Shown here: in pieces, positions 1-8,957 of the stretch
Position numbering within the stretch: the stretch's first letter is position 1
Layout: each line of letters opens with the position of its first letter
From: JAIQFF01 sp963788505
Lineage (GTDB): Bacteria; Acidobacteriota; Terriglobia; Terriglobales; Acidobacteriaceae
Direction of reading: 5' to 3'
DNA length: 64,000 nt
NCBI GenBank assembly: GCA_963788505.1
Contig: CAWBGY010000014.1
Span: forward strand, 248,001-312,000
The notes under the pieces: generated by a model
What the model saw: only the letters and a program-made list of their open reading frames with translations
The model's database searches: none
What the model was told of the DNA's origin: nothing
Translations under genes and position numbers: made by a program

Positions 1-1326
1 ACCCCACTGATCCACCGTATCGGGATCGATCTCACAGTAGCTGTGTTCGTTGGGGATCATCTCACCGCGGCCGCCGAAACCGATGTAGGTTCCGTACCGG
101 CTGCGCACGCGTTGTTTCAGCGATGTGCCATAACCTTCGAATTCTTTACAGACCCGGTCGTAATCGCCTACTCCGGGCATGTCCCGGCCGCCGCCAAACT
201 CAATGTGGTATCCGCGGAGAAAGTCATTCTTGCGGTCGTATTTCCACCATGGCATGTACAAGTGCATTCCGCCTACGCCGTCATGATTGTGGGGCGGCAT
301 TTTCTCCAGTTGCGGGAAAAATCCGCCGGCGGCGCTGCCGACCGAGTCCGTCAAATAACGTCCGACTGCGCCGGAAGAATTGGCCAGCCCATCGGGAAAC
401 AGCGTGGAGCGCGAATTCAGCAACAGGCGCGCCGATTCGCAGGCGCTGGCGGCCACCATAAAAGCACGGGCATGCACCTGTTTCTCGGAACGCGTGGCTT
501 TGTCGATATACGCCACCGCCTCTGCCTTGCCGTCCTTCCCCACGACAATCTCGCGGGCCATCGCGCCGGTGATCAGAGTGAACCGGCCGGTCGCTTGCGC
601 CGGCGGAATCATGACCTGGCTGGAACTGAAGTTAGAAGCGCTGATGCATCCGCGGCCGCATTGCGCGCAGTAATGGCAGGCGGCACGCCCGTTCAGCGGC
701 TTGGTCAGAATCGCCAGCCTTGAAGGCACACAACGAATGTTCAATTTGTCGCAGGACTTCTTGATGATGGTCTCGGTGCACCGCGGGACAGGCGGAGGCA
801 GAAAAATGCCGTCCGGCGCGCTGGGAATATTCTCTTTCGTGCCGAAGACGCCAATATAGGACTCTACCTTGTCGTAGTAAGGCGAAACTTCTTCGTAGGT
901 GATCGGCCAGTCGTCGCCCATGCCATCGGTGGAGCGGGCCCGGAAATCCACCGGAGCGAAGCGGAGGGCGATGCGTCCCCAATGATTGGTGCGCCCGCCC
1001 ACAATACGGGAGCGGAACCAGCGGAAGTGCGATCCCGGCGCCGAGGTGTAAGGTTCGCCGTCGATTTCCCAGGCGCCGTTGGGCGCGATGAATTCGTTGT
1101 TCAGTTCATGCCGGTGCTCGCCCCCGACGCCGACGCCGCGATGCGCCAACTGGTAAGGCCAGACGTGCTCCTTGAAATCTTTCTCCGGATTCAGGGGCGG
1201 GCCCGCTTCCAGCATCACGACATTCAGGCCGCCTTCGGTGAGCACTTTCGCGGCGGTGCCGCCCGCCGCGCCCGATCCAATGATGCAGACGTCATACATC
1301 TTCGGTGAACGAACCACTTGTGCCAT
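1..1326 (-). CDS. GMC family FAD-dependent oxidoreductase (C-terminus outside window)
   Basis: A flavin enzyme of the glucose-methanol-choline family, expected to oxidise a sugar or alcohol. The N-terminus shows a Rossmann FAD-binding motif, VCIIGSGAAGG, at about residues 12-22, followed by the strand-end VMLEAGPP. Residues near the window edge read NEHSYCEIDPDTVDQWG, a typical late GMC segment, so only the extreme C-terminus is missing; 442 codons are present. The ATG at 1324-1326 was chosen because it gives a compact start directly before the FAD motif. The gene is co-directional with the isomerase-like gene ending at 1353, a second GMC gene and a subunit-3-like gene, which suggests one operon for periplasmic sugar oxidation. 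The substrate cannot be deduced. Confidence 0.9.
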   Translation of the reverse strand, partial: MAQVVRSPKMYDVCIIGSGAAGGTAAKVLTEGGLNVVMLEAGPPLNPEKDFKEHVWPYQLAHRGVGVGGEHRHELNNEFIAPNGAWEIDGEPYTSAPGSHFRWFRSRIVGGRTNHWGRIALRFAPVDFRARSTDGMGDDWPITYEEVSPYYDKVESYIGVFGTKENIPSAPDGIFLPPPVPRCTETIIKKSCDKLNIRCVPSRLAILTKPLNGRAACHYCAQCGRGCISASNFSSSQVMIPPAQATGRFTLITGAMAREIVVGKDGKAEAVAYIDKATRSEKQVHARAFMVAASACESARLLLNSRSTLFPDGLANSSGAVGRYLTDSVGSAAGGFFPQLEKMPPHNHDGVGGMHLYMPWWKYDRKNDFLRGYHIEFGGGRDMPGVGDYDRVCKEFEGYGTSLKQRVRSRYGTYIGFGGRGEMIPNEHSYCEIDPDTVDQWG

Positions 1327-1352
1327 CAGGTTCTCCGGGCCGAGATGAACCG

Positions 1353-2237
1353 CTAGAAGCGCACCGTCGCCAGGTACTTGTAGCTGGCCGTGATACTGGC
1401 GAACGGGTCCTTGGGATGATCATGCTCGACAAAGTAGTGCTTGATGCCGGCTTCGTCGGAGTGGGCGAAAATCTTCTTCCAATCGATGATCCCGCTGCCC
1501 ACGTCGGTCATCTCCTCCAGCGAGTCGCCGAAATTCTGTCCTCCGGTCGCGTCCGTTTTCGGAATCTTGGTGAGGTCTTTCACGTGAATCAGCGGGAAGC
1601 GGCCGGGATAGCGTTTAAAATATTTCAACGGATCCTGCCCGCCCACCATGATCCAGCATATATCCATTTCCATCTTCACCAGCTTGGGATCGCATTCTTC
1701 CAGAAGAATGTCGTAGGGCAGCTTTCCGTTGACCGGGGTAAATTCAAACCAGTGATTGTGATAGGCAAATTGAATGCCTGCTTTCTGGCTGGCTTCCCCG
1801 GCGCGATTAAATGTTTCGGCGGCACGCTTCCAGCCGTCGGGCTGCTTGCGAACATCGTCGTCAATATAGGGATTGACCAGGTATTGATGACCCACCACAT
1901 GGGCTGCATCCAGCACGCTGGGAAACTCGGCTCCCAGGCTTTTGTACGGGATGTGCGCGGACGGGCCGGTAAGGCCGTTGCGGTCCAGCATGGCCCGCAC
2001 TTCCTGCGGAGTGTGGCCGTCGTAACCGGCAAACTCGACCTCGCGATAACCGATCTTCGCGACCTTCGCCAGCTTGCCCTCGAAGTCATCCTTCATCACG
2101 AAGCGGATGGTATAGAGCTGCAGCCCAACCTTGTCAATTTTGTGAGTCTCGCCCGCCCACGCAAGCTGGCGGGAAAGAACCGTGGCGGCAGTCATCGTCC
2201 CCAGGAACGTTCGGCGATCCATGGTGCGTCGGTTCAT
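1353..2237 (-). CDS. Tat-exported sugar phosphate isomerase/epimerase-like TIM-barrel protein
   Basis: A 294-residue protein of the xylose-isomerase-like (AP endonuclease 2) TIM-barrel superfamily. The N-terminus carries a twin-arginine signal, DRRTFLGTM, at residues 7-15, followed by a hydrophobic stretch and an Ala-rich cleavage region, so it is probably exported folded. Barrel motifs visible include LQLYTIR, VEFAGYDG, FAYHNHWFE and MEMDICW, which carry the metal-binding Glu, His and Asp residues typical of the family. It lies 2 nt after a GMC oxidoreductase gene (stop at 2240) and before another GMC gene, so it probably works on the same sugar. The exact reaction (isomerase, epimerase or 3-keto-sugar handling) is not determined. 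Confidence 0.85.
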   Translation of the reverse strand: MNRRTMDRRTFLGTMTAATVLSRQLAWAGETHKIDKVGLQLYTIRFVMKDDFEGKLAKVAKIGYREVEFAGYDGHTPQEVRAMLDRNGLTGPSAHIPYKSLGAEFPSVLDAAHVVGHQYLVNPYIDDDVRKQPDGWKRAAETFNRAGEASQKAGIQFAYHNHWFEFTPVNGKLPYDILLEECDPKLVKMEMDICWIMVGGQDPLKYFKRYPGRFPLIHVKDLTKIPKTDATGGQNFGDSLEEMTDVGSGIIDWKKIFAHSDEAGIKHYFVEHDHPKDPFASITASYKYLATVRF

Positions 2238-2239
2238 GG

Positions 2240-3925
2240 TCAGATTTCTCCTCGCTTCATTTGACTAACAGCGTAATCGCAGGCCCGCGCGGTGAGCGCC
2301 ATGTAGGTAAGAGATGGGTTGACGCAGGAAGATGAAGCCATGCAGGCGCCGTCGGTAATGAAGAGGTTGTTGGCGTCGTGCGCCTGATTGTGGGGGTTGA
2401 GCACGGAAGTTTTCGGGTCACGTCCCATTCGCGCCGTGCCCATCTCGTGGATGGTGAGTCCGGGAGCGTTGTCTTCGATAAAAGGCTCGACGTCCCTCGC
2501 CCCGGCGGCGGAAAGCATCTCTGCCGCCGAAATCGACATGTCCTTCAGCAGGGCACGCTCATTCTCCCGCCAGACGCAGGTGATCTTCAGCACAGGGATG
2601 CCCCACGCATCCACAGTAGTTTTGTCGAGTTCGACAAAGTTCTCGTGGTTCGGCAGACACTCGCCGAATCCATACAGCGACATCATCCACGGTCCGGGCC
2701 GGCTCAGCGTGTGCTTGAAATTCGCTCCGAAGCCACGCATCTCCACGCCCCGTTCCCACTTCGGACGACTGGCGCTTCCCTGAAAACCGTACCCTCGAAG
2801 GAACAACGGGTGTTTCTGTTTCACGTTGCGAAAGCGGGGAACGTAAATTCCATTGGGGCGGTTTCCCAGCGAGATGTGATCTTCGTTCCCTGGAATACGG
2901 CCGCGAGCCCCGCCGCCCATGCAGTGGTCCATCACATTGTGTCCGAGTTCTCCGCTGGAATTGGCCAGCCCGTTGGAGAATTCCGGGGTGGCGGAGTTAA
3001 GCAGAATCCGGGCCGATTCCAGCGCCGACGCGCACAGGAAGACAATCCGGCCGCGAAATTCGATAGTGTCGCGCGTCTGCCCGTCAATCACCCGCACCCC
3101 GTCGATTTTCCTTTTTTTGGAATCGAATATCAGGCTGTGCACGACGCTGTGCGGACGCACCGTCACCTTGCCGGTCGCCAAGGCAACGGGAAGAGTCGAG
3201 TTCAGGCTGCTGAAGTAGGAACGGGTGATGCAGCCGCGGGCGCACGGTCCACAGTAATGACAGGGGGCCCGGCCTTTGTGGGGTTGGGTCAGGATTGCGG
3301 TGCGCCCGATGGTCATCATCCGCTCGCCTGGAAAATACTTGGCAATCGCATCTTTGACCACTACTTCCGCGCAATTCAGTTCCATGGGCGGCAAAAAATG
3401 GCCATCCGGCAACTGGGGAAGGCCCTCACGCTGGCCGGAGACGCCAATGAAATCTTCTACGTGGTCGTACCAGGGAGCAATGTCCTGATAGCGGATTGGC
3501 CAATCCGCGCCGATGTCCTCACGCAGATTGGCTTCAAAATCAAGGTCGCTCCAGCGGTACGATTGTCGCCCCCAGATAATCGACCGGCCACCCACCTGGC
3601 GTCCGCGAATCCACAAGAACGGTTTGCCCGGTTCCGTCGTATACGGATTCTGCTTGTCATTGACGAAGAACTTGCTGTTCCACTCGTCCATCCCAGTGCA
3701 GGTTTCCTGGACGGGCTGGTTTTCCTGCACCCGCCTGCGATCGCCCATCCCGCGGTAACGTACTTCCCATTCGGGCACATGCTCGGCGTAGTCCTTGTCG
3801 GGATCGATCGGCCGCCCGGCTTCAAGTACGAGTGTTTCCAGCCCCTTTTCGCCCAGTTCCTTCGCCGCCCAACCTCCGGTAATCCCCGAGCCTACAATGA
3901 TCGCGTCATACGTCTTGCTGGCCAT
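2240..3925 (-). CDS. GMC family oxidoreductase, full length
   Basis: A complete 561-residue GMC oxidoreductase. The FAD Rossmann motif AIIVGSGITGG is at residues 8-18, with the partner acidic strand end LVLEAGRP near residue 34. The C-terminal region shows the conserved HEMGTARMG and the closing segment LFITDGACMASSSCVNPSLT. An internal CHYCGPCARGC motif near residue 220 is Cys-rich and typical of the gluconate/fructose-dehydrogenase-like branch. It is flanked 3 nt upstream by a gene for a small gluconate-2-dehydrogenase-subunit-3-like protein, the usual partner that escorts or stabilises such flavin subunits. The start ATG at 3923-3925 gives the expected short N-terminus. It is probably a periplasmic sugar or sugar-acid dehydrogenase; the electron acceptor is not visible here. 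Confidence 0.93.
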   Translation of the reverse strand: MASKTYDAIIVGSGITGGWAAKELGEKGLETLVLEAGRPIDPDKDYAEHVPEWEVRYRGMGDRRRVQENQPVQETCTGMDEWNSKFFVNDKQNPYTTEPGKPFLWIRGRQVGGRSIIWGRQSYRWSDLDFEANLREDIGADWPIRYQDIAPWYDHVEDFIGVSGQREGLPQLPDGHFLPPMELNCAEVVVKDAIAKYFPGERMMTIGRTAILTQPHKGRAPCHYCGPCARGCITRSYFSSLNSTLPVALATGKVTVRPHSVVHSLIFDSKKRKIDGVRVIDGQTRDTIEFRGRIVFLCASALESARILLNSATPEFSNGLANSSGELGHNVMDHCMGGGARGRIPGNEDHISLGNRPNGIYVPRFRNVKQKHPLFLRGYGFQGSASRPKWERGVEMRGFGANFKHTLSRPGPWMMSLYGFGECLPNHENFVELDKTTVDAWGIPVLKITCVWRENERALLKDMSISAAEMLSAAGARDVEPFIEDNAPGLTIHEMGTARMGRDPKTSVLNPHNQAHDANNLFITDGACMASSSCVNPSLTYMALTARACDYAVSQMKRGEI

Positions 3926-3928
3926 GAT

Positions 3929-4516
3929 TTATTTCGCTGCCTCCTCTTCCAGAGGGACGCAACCGGCGTGGCGCGGCGGGATGATGTGCTCGTGTAATTC
4001 CTGCTCGAACCCGATCTGCGAAGTGTAGTAACCGATGAGCGTGAGTTGCTTGATCATAAAAAAGAAATTCCGCTCCGGCGGGAGTAGACGCCTCCTATGC
4101 GGTTCTGGCTCGGCACGCGAGGCGGCCAATTCGTCATCCAAGGCCTGCAGAATGTCAACCTGCGGTTTCTCTCCGCACTCGACAAAGTCCTTCCCGAACA
4201 AATCCCGGGCACGCGCGTCCACATCGGTCAGACCGGTCATGAATGTAGTTTTCTCTTCGTCGTCGTACCACTCGGTGAGAATCAGATCAATGAATTCGTT
4301 CACCCGCGCGCCCTTAGCTCCGGGTGTGCCGGTTTGAGGAATGATGAGCTCGGAAATAGTTGTAACCGTCGCGTCCTGATGGGGATTGAGCGTTTTCAGC
4401 GTGGGCTGCCCAGGAAGTTGTTCGTGCACCGCCTGAAACAGCGAAAACGCCTCGCGCGACAACAGTGGCAGGGCCGCAGCCGAGGCCAGGAGTCGTAAAG
4501 CTTCGCGTCTTTGCAT
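3929..4516 (-). CDS. Gluconate 2-dehydrogenase subunit 3 family protein
   Basis: A 195-residue protein with a Tat-type start (MQRREALRLLASAAALPLL) and a body rich in acidic and helical segments, matching the small subunit-3 family that accompanies GMC flavoproteins. It lies 3 nt upstream of the 561-residue GMC gene on the same strand, the standard arrangement for this pair. In known sugar dehydrogenases the small subunit carries the Tat signal and takes the folded flavin subunit across the membrane. The adjacent GMC protein has no visible signal of its own, which fits such piggy-back export. This role is inferred from family and position. Confidence 0.85.
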   Translation of the reverse strand: MQRREALRLLASAAALPLLSREAFSLFQAVHEQLPGQPTLKTLNPHQDATVTTISELIIPQTGTPGAKGARVNEFIDLILTEWYDDEEKTTFMTGLTDVDARARDLFGKDFVECGEKPQVDILQALDDELAASRAEPEPHRRRLLPPERNFFFMIKQLTLIGYYTSQIGFEQELHEHIIPPRHAGCVPLEEEAAK

Positions 4517-4639
4517 GCTTGGTCCCGAAAAATAGCGGAAGAGGCAGCTTACGCCGTCGCGGGAAGCGAGGTCAACGGTTACCCGGCAGAATCTGTCGCC
4601 TCAATAATGGCTCGAGCCGCGGGCTGGCGGAATTGGGCG

Positions 4640-5767
4640 CTATGTCGTTCCCAGCAATTCGTTCCTTACGTTCTTCAGCACGTACAGGGCACGCTCCACT
4701 CCCACTTCGCCGGAAAGGATGGGATCTTCATTTTCGACGCTGAAAATGCCCTGATATCCGACTTCCATATAGGCTCGCATGATTTCTTTCCAGGTGCCGG
4801 CACTGTGGCCGTAGCCCACGGCGCGGAATGTTTCCGAAGCCTGGGACAGGTCGCTCTTTTCGAACGCGAAGTTCAGCACGCCAAATCGATCGACATTGTG
4901 TTTATAAAAAGTGGTGTCCTTCATGTGCGCGTGGTAAATCGCTCCCTGCTTGCCCAGCATGCGAATGACTTCGACCGCGTCGCACTGCTGCCAAAAAAGA
5001 TGGCTGAGGTCGCAGTTGGCCCCAATCTCCTCGCCCACCGCTTCGCGCAGTCGCAATAGCGTTTTGGGGTTGTACACCACAAAATTGGGATGCATCTCCA
5101 GGGCAATCTTATGGATTCCGTGCTCGCGGGCAAACTTGGTCGCCTGCATCCAAAACGGAATTACCTTTTCCTTCCATTGCCAATCGAGCATTTTTCCGTA
5201 CTCGGGCGGCCAGCGGTAGGTGACCCAGTTGGGCATGGTGTCGGTCGGGCTGCCGCCGGGGCAGCCGGAGAAACCCACGATCACGCTCACTCCCAGACGC
5301 TCGGCCAGCAGCACGGTCCGCCGGAATGTCTCTGAATCGCGCTCGGCGGTCTTCGGATCCGGAGAGACCGGGTTGCCGTGGCAACTGAGCGCCGCCACCT
5401 GGATGTTGCGGTCTTCGAATTTCTTTTTCCAGGCGCGCGCTTTGGCTGGATCCTCTAGCAAATCCTTTACCGGGCAGTGAGTGGAATTAGGATAGCCGCC
5501 GGTCCCAATCTCTACCGCCTCGACCCCCCACCCGGCCAACTTGTCGATCATCTCGTCGGTGGACAAATTGGGAAATGCGGGATCGAAGACGCCGATCGGA
5601 ACCTTGCGCAGCGTGCCCGGCCCCATAGGCTTTTCGCCAGACTCCGAGGCGGCGCTGCCGGTCAAAGCGGCAGCACTTCGCGGCGCTGCCGCTGCAACGG
5701 CCAGCAGACTGGAGGTTGTAAGAAAATCTCTTCGGCTACGGGAGGTGGGTGCGGACTTCTTATCCAT
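4640..5767 (-). CDS. Tat-exported sugar phosphate isomerase/epimerase
   Basis: A 375-residue xylose-isomerase-like TIM-barrel protein. I start it at the ATG at 5765-5767, because the protein then opens with a twin-arginine signal (SRSRRDFLTTSSLLAVAAAA). The open frame reaches back to 6004, but that extension reads through an intergenic palindrome. Barrel features include VEAVEIGTGGYP, ALSCHGNPVSPD, IALEMHPNFVVYN, NCDLSHLFWQQCD and SVENEDP, giving the usual metal-ligand set of Glu, Asp, His and Glu. It is co-directional with the GMC group downstream and divergent from the RpiR regulator. It is probably part of the same sugar-oxidation pathway; the substrate is unknown. Confidence 0.87.
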   Translation of the reverse strand: MDKKSAPTSRSRRDFLTTSSLLAVAAAAPRSAAALTGSAASESGEKPMGPGTLRKVPIGVFDPAFPNLSTDEMIDKLAGWGVEAVEIGTGGYPNSTHCPVKDLLEDPAKARAWKKKFEDRNIQVAALSCHGNPVSPDPKTAERDSETFRRTVLLAERLGVSVIVGFSGCPGGSPTDTMPNWVTYRWPPEYGKMLDWQWKEKVIPFWMQATKFAREHGIHKIALEMHPNFVVYNPKTLLRLREAVGEEIGANCDLSHLFWQQCDAVEVIRMLGKQGAIYHAHMKDTTFYKHNVDRFGVLNFAFEKSDLSQASETFRAVGYGHSAGTWKEIMRAYMEVGYQGIFSVENEDPILSGEVGVERALYVLKNVRNELLGTT

Positions 5768-5842
5768 GGCGTGTCCCCGGTTGGTCGGTAGGTCTATAGA
5801 GTGCCGCGCCCGCATTATACGCATCCTGCGAAGCAACGATCC

Positions 5843-5977
5843 ACCACGAACCACGTAGGGGCAGATGTCCTCATCTGCCCGGCGGAGCGCAGCTCCGCGA
5901 GATTCCTGGATGCAAAAACCTGTCGAGCTTCGCTCGACTGGGCAGATGAGGACATCTGCCCCTACGTGATTCGTGGT
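5843..5977. repeat. Large inverted repeat with 38-nt arms
   Basis: The arms at 5843-5880 and 5940-5977 are complementary over 38 nt with one mismatch and enclose 59 nt. Each arm contains its own short palindrome (GCAGATG ... CATCTGC). The spacer has further small hairpins (GGAGCGCAGCTCC and TCGAGCTTCGCTCGA). The element occupies the spacer between the divergent genes starting at 5767 and 6019, so it could influence their promoters or act as a REP/MITE-like unit. Confidence 0.85.
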
Positions 5978-6018
5978 GTTGACAAGAACGCAGCTTTCCA
6001 ACATGCTTTTGCTGCCTG

Positions 6019-6894
6019 ATGAGAAAATCGCGGAAAGTTGCGGGTCCAGTTTCAGTCATGAGCCCGTCGGCTCGCATCCGCCTTCTGAGCCCGAAACGGC
6101 AACAGGTGATTCGCCCGGTCTTCGAACGGCCCCGCGAGTTTGTTCTGATGAGTGTGCGGGCAGTAGCGCAGCGATTGAAGACCGATCCAGCCACCATGGT
6201 CCGGATCGTTCGGGGAATGAAGTTCGAGTCCTACCGTGAATTCCAGCATTACGTGCATGAGCTGTCCATCGCCCGGGCCACTTCGCTCGACACCATGCAA
6301 ACCGGGCCCGCGGGAAAGTCCGCCATTTCGACCCAAGTGCGGGCTTCGCTTGACCAGGACATCAAGAACCTGAACCGCCTGGCCCGACAGATTGACCCGC
6401 AGCGGATTGCGGCGCTGGTGCGCAGGCTTTATTCGGCCCGGCGAGTGGTTCTATTGGGCGGCGATCTGGCCGCCAACCTGGTGAACTTTCTGGAGCACCT
6501 GCTCATCATTCTCGGGCTCCCGGTCACCAGCGCCAAGTCGCCCGCGGAAGTTGTGCACAAGGTCCGGATGCTGGGAAAACGCGACCTGGTGATTGCCGTC
6601 AGCCACGGCCGCGGGCTGCGGCAAACGGTGGAAGGTCTGCGTCAGGCCCGCGCCAACGGAGCATACTGCGTGGGAATCACGGATACGCTGGTATCTCCCA
6701 TCGGAGAGTTCGCTCACGAGTTTTTTCTGACTTCGATCGCGGCTCCTTCTTTCGGGTCTTCGTATGTCGCTCCCATGGCGCTGTTCAACATCATCGTGCT
6801 GGCCTGTGCCAACCACCGGCGCTCTCGAACCCTCAAGCTGGTGAGGCAGTTGGAGGACGAAGAACGACACGGTTTCCGCTGGTACGAATCGTGA
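6019..6894 (+). CDS. MurR/RpiR family transcriptional regulator
   Basis: A 291-residue regulator with an N-terminal RpiR-type helix-turn-helix (MSVRAVAQRLKTDPATMVRI at about residues 44-63) and a C-terminal SIS sugar-phosphate-binding domain (ARRVVLLGGDLAANLVNFL, DLVIAVSHGRGLRQTVEGL, AYCVGITDT). Proteins of this type sense phosphosugars and control sugar-catabolic genes. Its stop overlaps the GTG start of the hydrolase at 6891 (GTGA), so the two are translationally coupled. It is divergent from the sugar-isomerase/GMC group, an obvious candidate target. An alternative ATG at 6058 is possible; I see no strong ribosome-binding site for either. Confidence 0.88.
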   Translation: MRKSRKVAGPVSVMSPSARIRLLSPKRQQVIRPVFERPREFVLMSVRAVAQRLKTDPATMVRIVRGMKFESYREFQHYVHELSIARATSLDTMQTGPAGKSAISTQVRASLDQDIKNLNRLARQIDPQRIAALVRRLYSARRVVLLGGDLAANLVNFLEHLLIILGLPVTSAKSPAEVVHKVRMLGKRDLVIAVSHGRGLRQTVEGLRQARANGAYCVGITDTLVSPIGEFAHEFFLTSIAAPSFGSSYVAPMALFNIIVLACANHRRSRTLKLVRQLEDEERHGFRWYES

Positions 6895-8957
6895 GGACCT
6901 CGCTTCGCCTCTCTTTCCTGCTTTTTGCAGCCCTGCCAGCGCTGGTAGTCGCAATCGCAGTCCGGTCCTCTGCCGTCGAGCCTCCTTCTCCGCCTGCGTA
7001 CAACATACGCATGGAGAACGCCTGGATTCCGATGAAGGACGGCGTGCGCCTGGCCGTGACGCTGTACAGGCCGGATGGCGGCAGTGCCGGTGAGAAATTT
7101 CCCGCCGTGCTTGAATATCATCCCTATCGCAAAGACGATGGGACCGCCGCGCGTGACTACTCTCTCTACTCCTACTTTGTGCGTCGCGGATACGTGTGCG
7201 CCCGGGTTGACATTCGCGGCTTCGGCAGCAGCGAGGGCGTTCCCACCGACCGCGAATACTCGGAGCAGGAACAACTCGACGGATTGCAGATCATCTCCTG
7301 GCTCGCGCATCAGCCCTGGTCCAACGGCAACGTAGGCATGATGGGCATCTCCTGGAGCGGTTTCAACTCGTTGCAGATGGCCATGCGCCACGCTCCGGAG
7401 CTCAAGGCCATCATCGCGGTGGATGCCACTGCCGAACTTTTTCACGACGATGTGCACTACATCGACGGCATGGCACACGTCGACGAGTTTGAGTTGAACA
7501 TGGACATGGCGCCCGGTATGACGGGCGCGCCCGACTACACGCTCGACGAGAAAGTTCTGGGCCCGCGCTTCGACGCTCCGCCCTGGTCGCTGCTTTATCT
7601 CAGGCACCAGCACGACGGCCCCTTCTGGCGAAGTCCGGTGCGCCCTTACAGCGAGATCAAGATCCCCTGCTTTATTATCGGCGGCCTGCTGGACGGCTAT
7701 CGTGACAGCGTCCCTGACATGCTCGAACAGACCAAGGCGCCGTTGAAAGCAATCGTCGGCCCATGGAACCACACGTTCCCTCACGACGCAGTCCCTGGCC
7801 CGCAAATCGAGTGGCGCGCCGAGGCCGTCCGCTGGTGGGATTACTGGCTCAAGGGGCGAGACACCGGCGTGCTGAAAGATCCGAAGCTGGTCATTTATAT
7901 GCAGCACTGGCATCCGCCGGATCCGAACCTCACCAATGTTCCCGGCGAATGGCGGCGCGAAGACGGCTGGCCGCCCCGCGATGTGCGGGAAACCGTTTTC
8001 TTTCCGCAGCCGAACCATACGCTCGAAAAAGCTGCGCCACAGAAAGACGTCCACCAACTCAAATACATTCCCTCGGCAGGGGTGGAAGCCGGATTCTGGT
8101 GGGGCGAGTTGCTGAGCGATCCGCGTCCGGTGGACGCCTTCAGCCTGGTCTACGATTCCGCGCCGCTCGGGGAAGAGATGGCAATTCTGGGACGGCCGCG
8201 CGCGCTTCTACAAGCCTCGGCCACAGCGCCCCTGGCGGACTGGTTTGTGCGGCTCTCCGATGTGGCGCCCGATGGCACGGTGACCCAGATTACGGGCGCT
8301 GGAATCAATGGCGCGCAGCGAGAATCCATGACTGAACCGCGCGCTCTCGAACCCGGCAGAGTGTATCCCCTCGAAATCGTGATGCACTTGACGTCCTGGG
8401 TTTTCCCCAAAGGCCATCGCATTCGGTTGGCGGTTTCGAATGCTCTGTGGCCGATGATCCTGCCCACGCCGTATGCGATGACAACATCGCTTGAACTGGG
8501 AAGCGACGGCTCGCGTCTGACCCTGCCGGTCGTGCCCGTAAAGGGCGCAACCGTTCCCGCATTCCAACCTCCGCAAGCCTCGGACGAACGCAAAGACATC
8601 AGGAGCGTTGGCTATCCCTGGCCGGGCGAGTGGACCCTCGAGCGCGACGAAGCCAATCACAAAGCCACGGTGCACTGGAAGGGCAAGGCGGAAACCGACT
8701 ATCCCTGGGGGAAAGAAGTCGACTACGAGAGCCTGGTCTATAACGTGGACGACGCCCACCCGGAAACCGGCGCAGTTCACGGCGAAGCGGAGAGCATCTT
8801 CACTCTGAAGGGACGGGAGCTCAGGTGGCGCGGGCACCTGTCCGTGACCACCGATCAGAAGAACTTCTACTACAAGTACACGCGGGAACTGCTGAAAGAC
8901 GGTCAGATGCTGAAACAGAAGACGTGGCAAGAAACCATCCCGCGCGACCATCAATAA
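6891..8957 (+). CDS. CocE/NonD family (S15-like) serine hydrolase, secreted
   Basis: A 688-residue alpha/beta hydrolase of the CocE/NonD or X-Pro dipeptidyl-peptidase type. It begins with a signal peptide (hydrophobic residues 7-25) and then NAWIPMKDGVRLAVTLYRP, the family's first strand pair. The nucleophile is Ser156 in GISWSGFNS. The candidate acid is the Asp in GGLLDGYRD and the candidate base is the His in VGPWNHTFPHD. The C-terminal half is the jelly-roll domain typical of this family. The GTG start overlaps the RpiR stop. Substrates in the family are esters or peptides such as cephalosporin esters and glutaryl amides; none can be assigned here. Its last nine codons are copied twice downstream within a tandem repeat. 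Confidence 0.9.
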   Translation: MRTSLRLSFLLFAALPALVVAIAVRSSAVEPPSPPAYNIRMENAWIPMKDGVRLAVTLYRPDGGSAGEKFPAVLEYHPYRKDDGTAARDYSLYSYFVRRGYVCARVDIRGFGSSEGVPTDREYSEQEQLDGLQIISWLAHQPWSNGNVGMMGISWSGFNSLQMAMRHAPELKAIIAVDATAELFHDDVHYIDGMAHVDEFELNMDMAPGMTGAPDYTLDEKVLGPRFDAPPWSLLYLRHQHDGPFWRSPVRPYSEIKIPCFIIGGLLDGYRDSVPDMLEQTKAPLKAIVGPWNHTFPHDAVPGPQIEWRAEAVRWWDYWLKGRDTGVLKDPKLVIYMQHWHPPDPNLTNVPGEWRREDGWPPRDVRETVFFPQPNHTLEKAAPQKDVHQLKYIPSAGVEAGFWWGELLSDPRPVDAFSLVYDSAPLGEEMAILGRPRALLQASATAPLADWFVRLSDVAPDGTVTQITGAGINGAQRESMTEPRALEPGRVYPLEIVMHLTSWVFPKGHRIRLAVSNALWPMILPTPYAMTTSLELGSDGSRLTLPVVPVKGATVPAFQPPQASDERKDIRSVGYPWPGEWTLERDEANHKATVHWKGKAETDYPWGKEVDYESLVYNVDDAHPETGAVHGEAESIFTLKGRELRWRGHLSVTTDQKNFYYKYTRELLKDGQMLKQKTWQETIPRDHQ

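Noticed and set aside
2378..3997. A 539-codon plus-strand frame opposite the full-length GMC gene.
   Set aside because: Antisense shadow: the minus strand encodes all conserved GMC motifs, while this frame is Arg/His-rich without a family.
6714..8057. A 447-codon minus-strand frame opposite the CocE-type hydrolase.
   Set aside because: The plus strand carries the catalytic triad and signal peptide; this frame is a codon-bias shadow.
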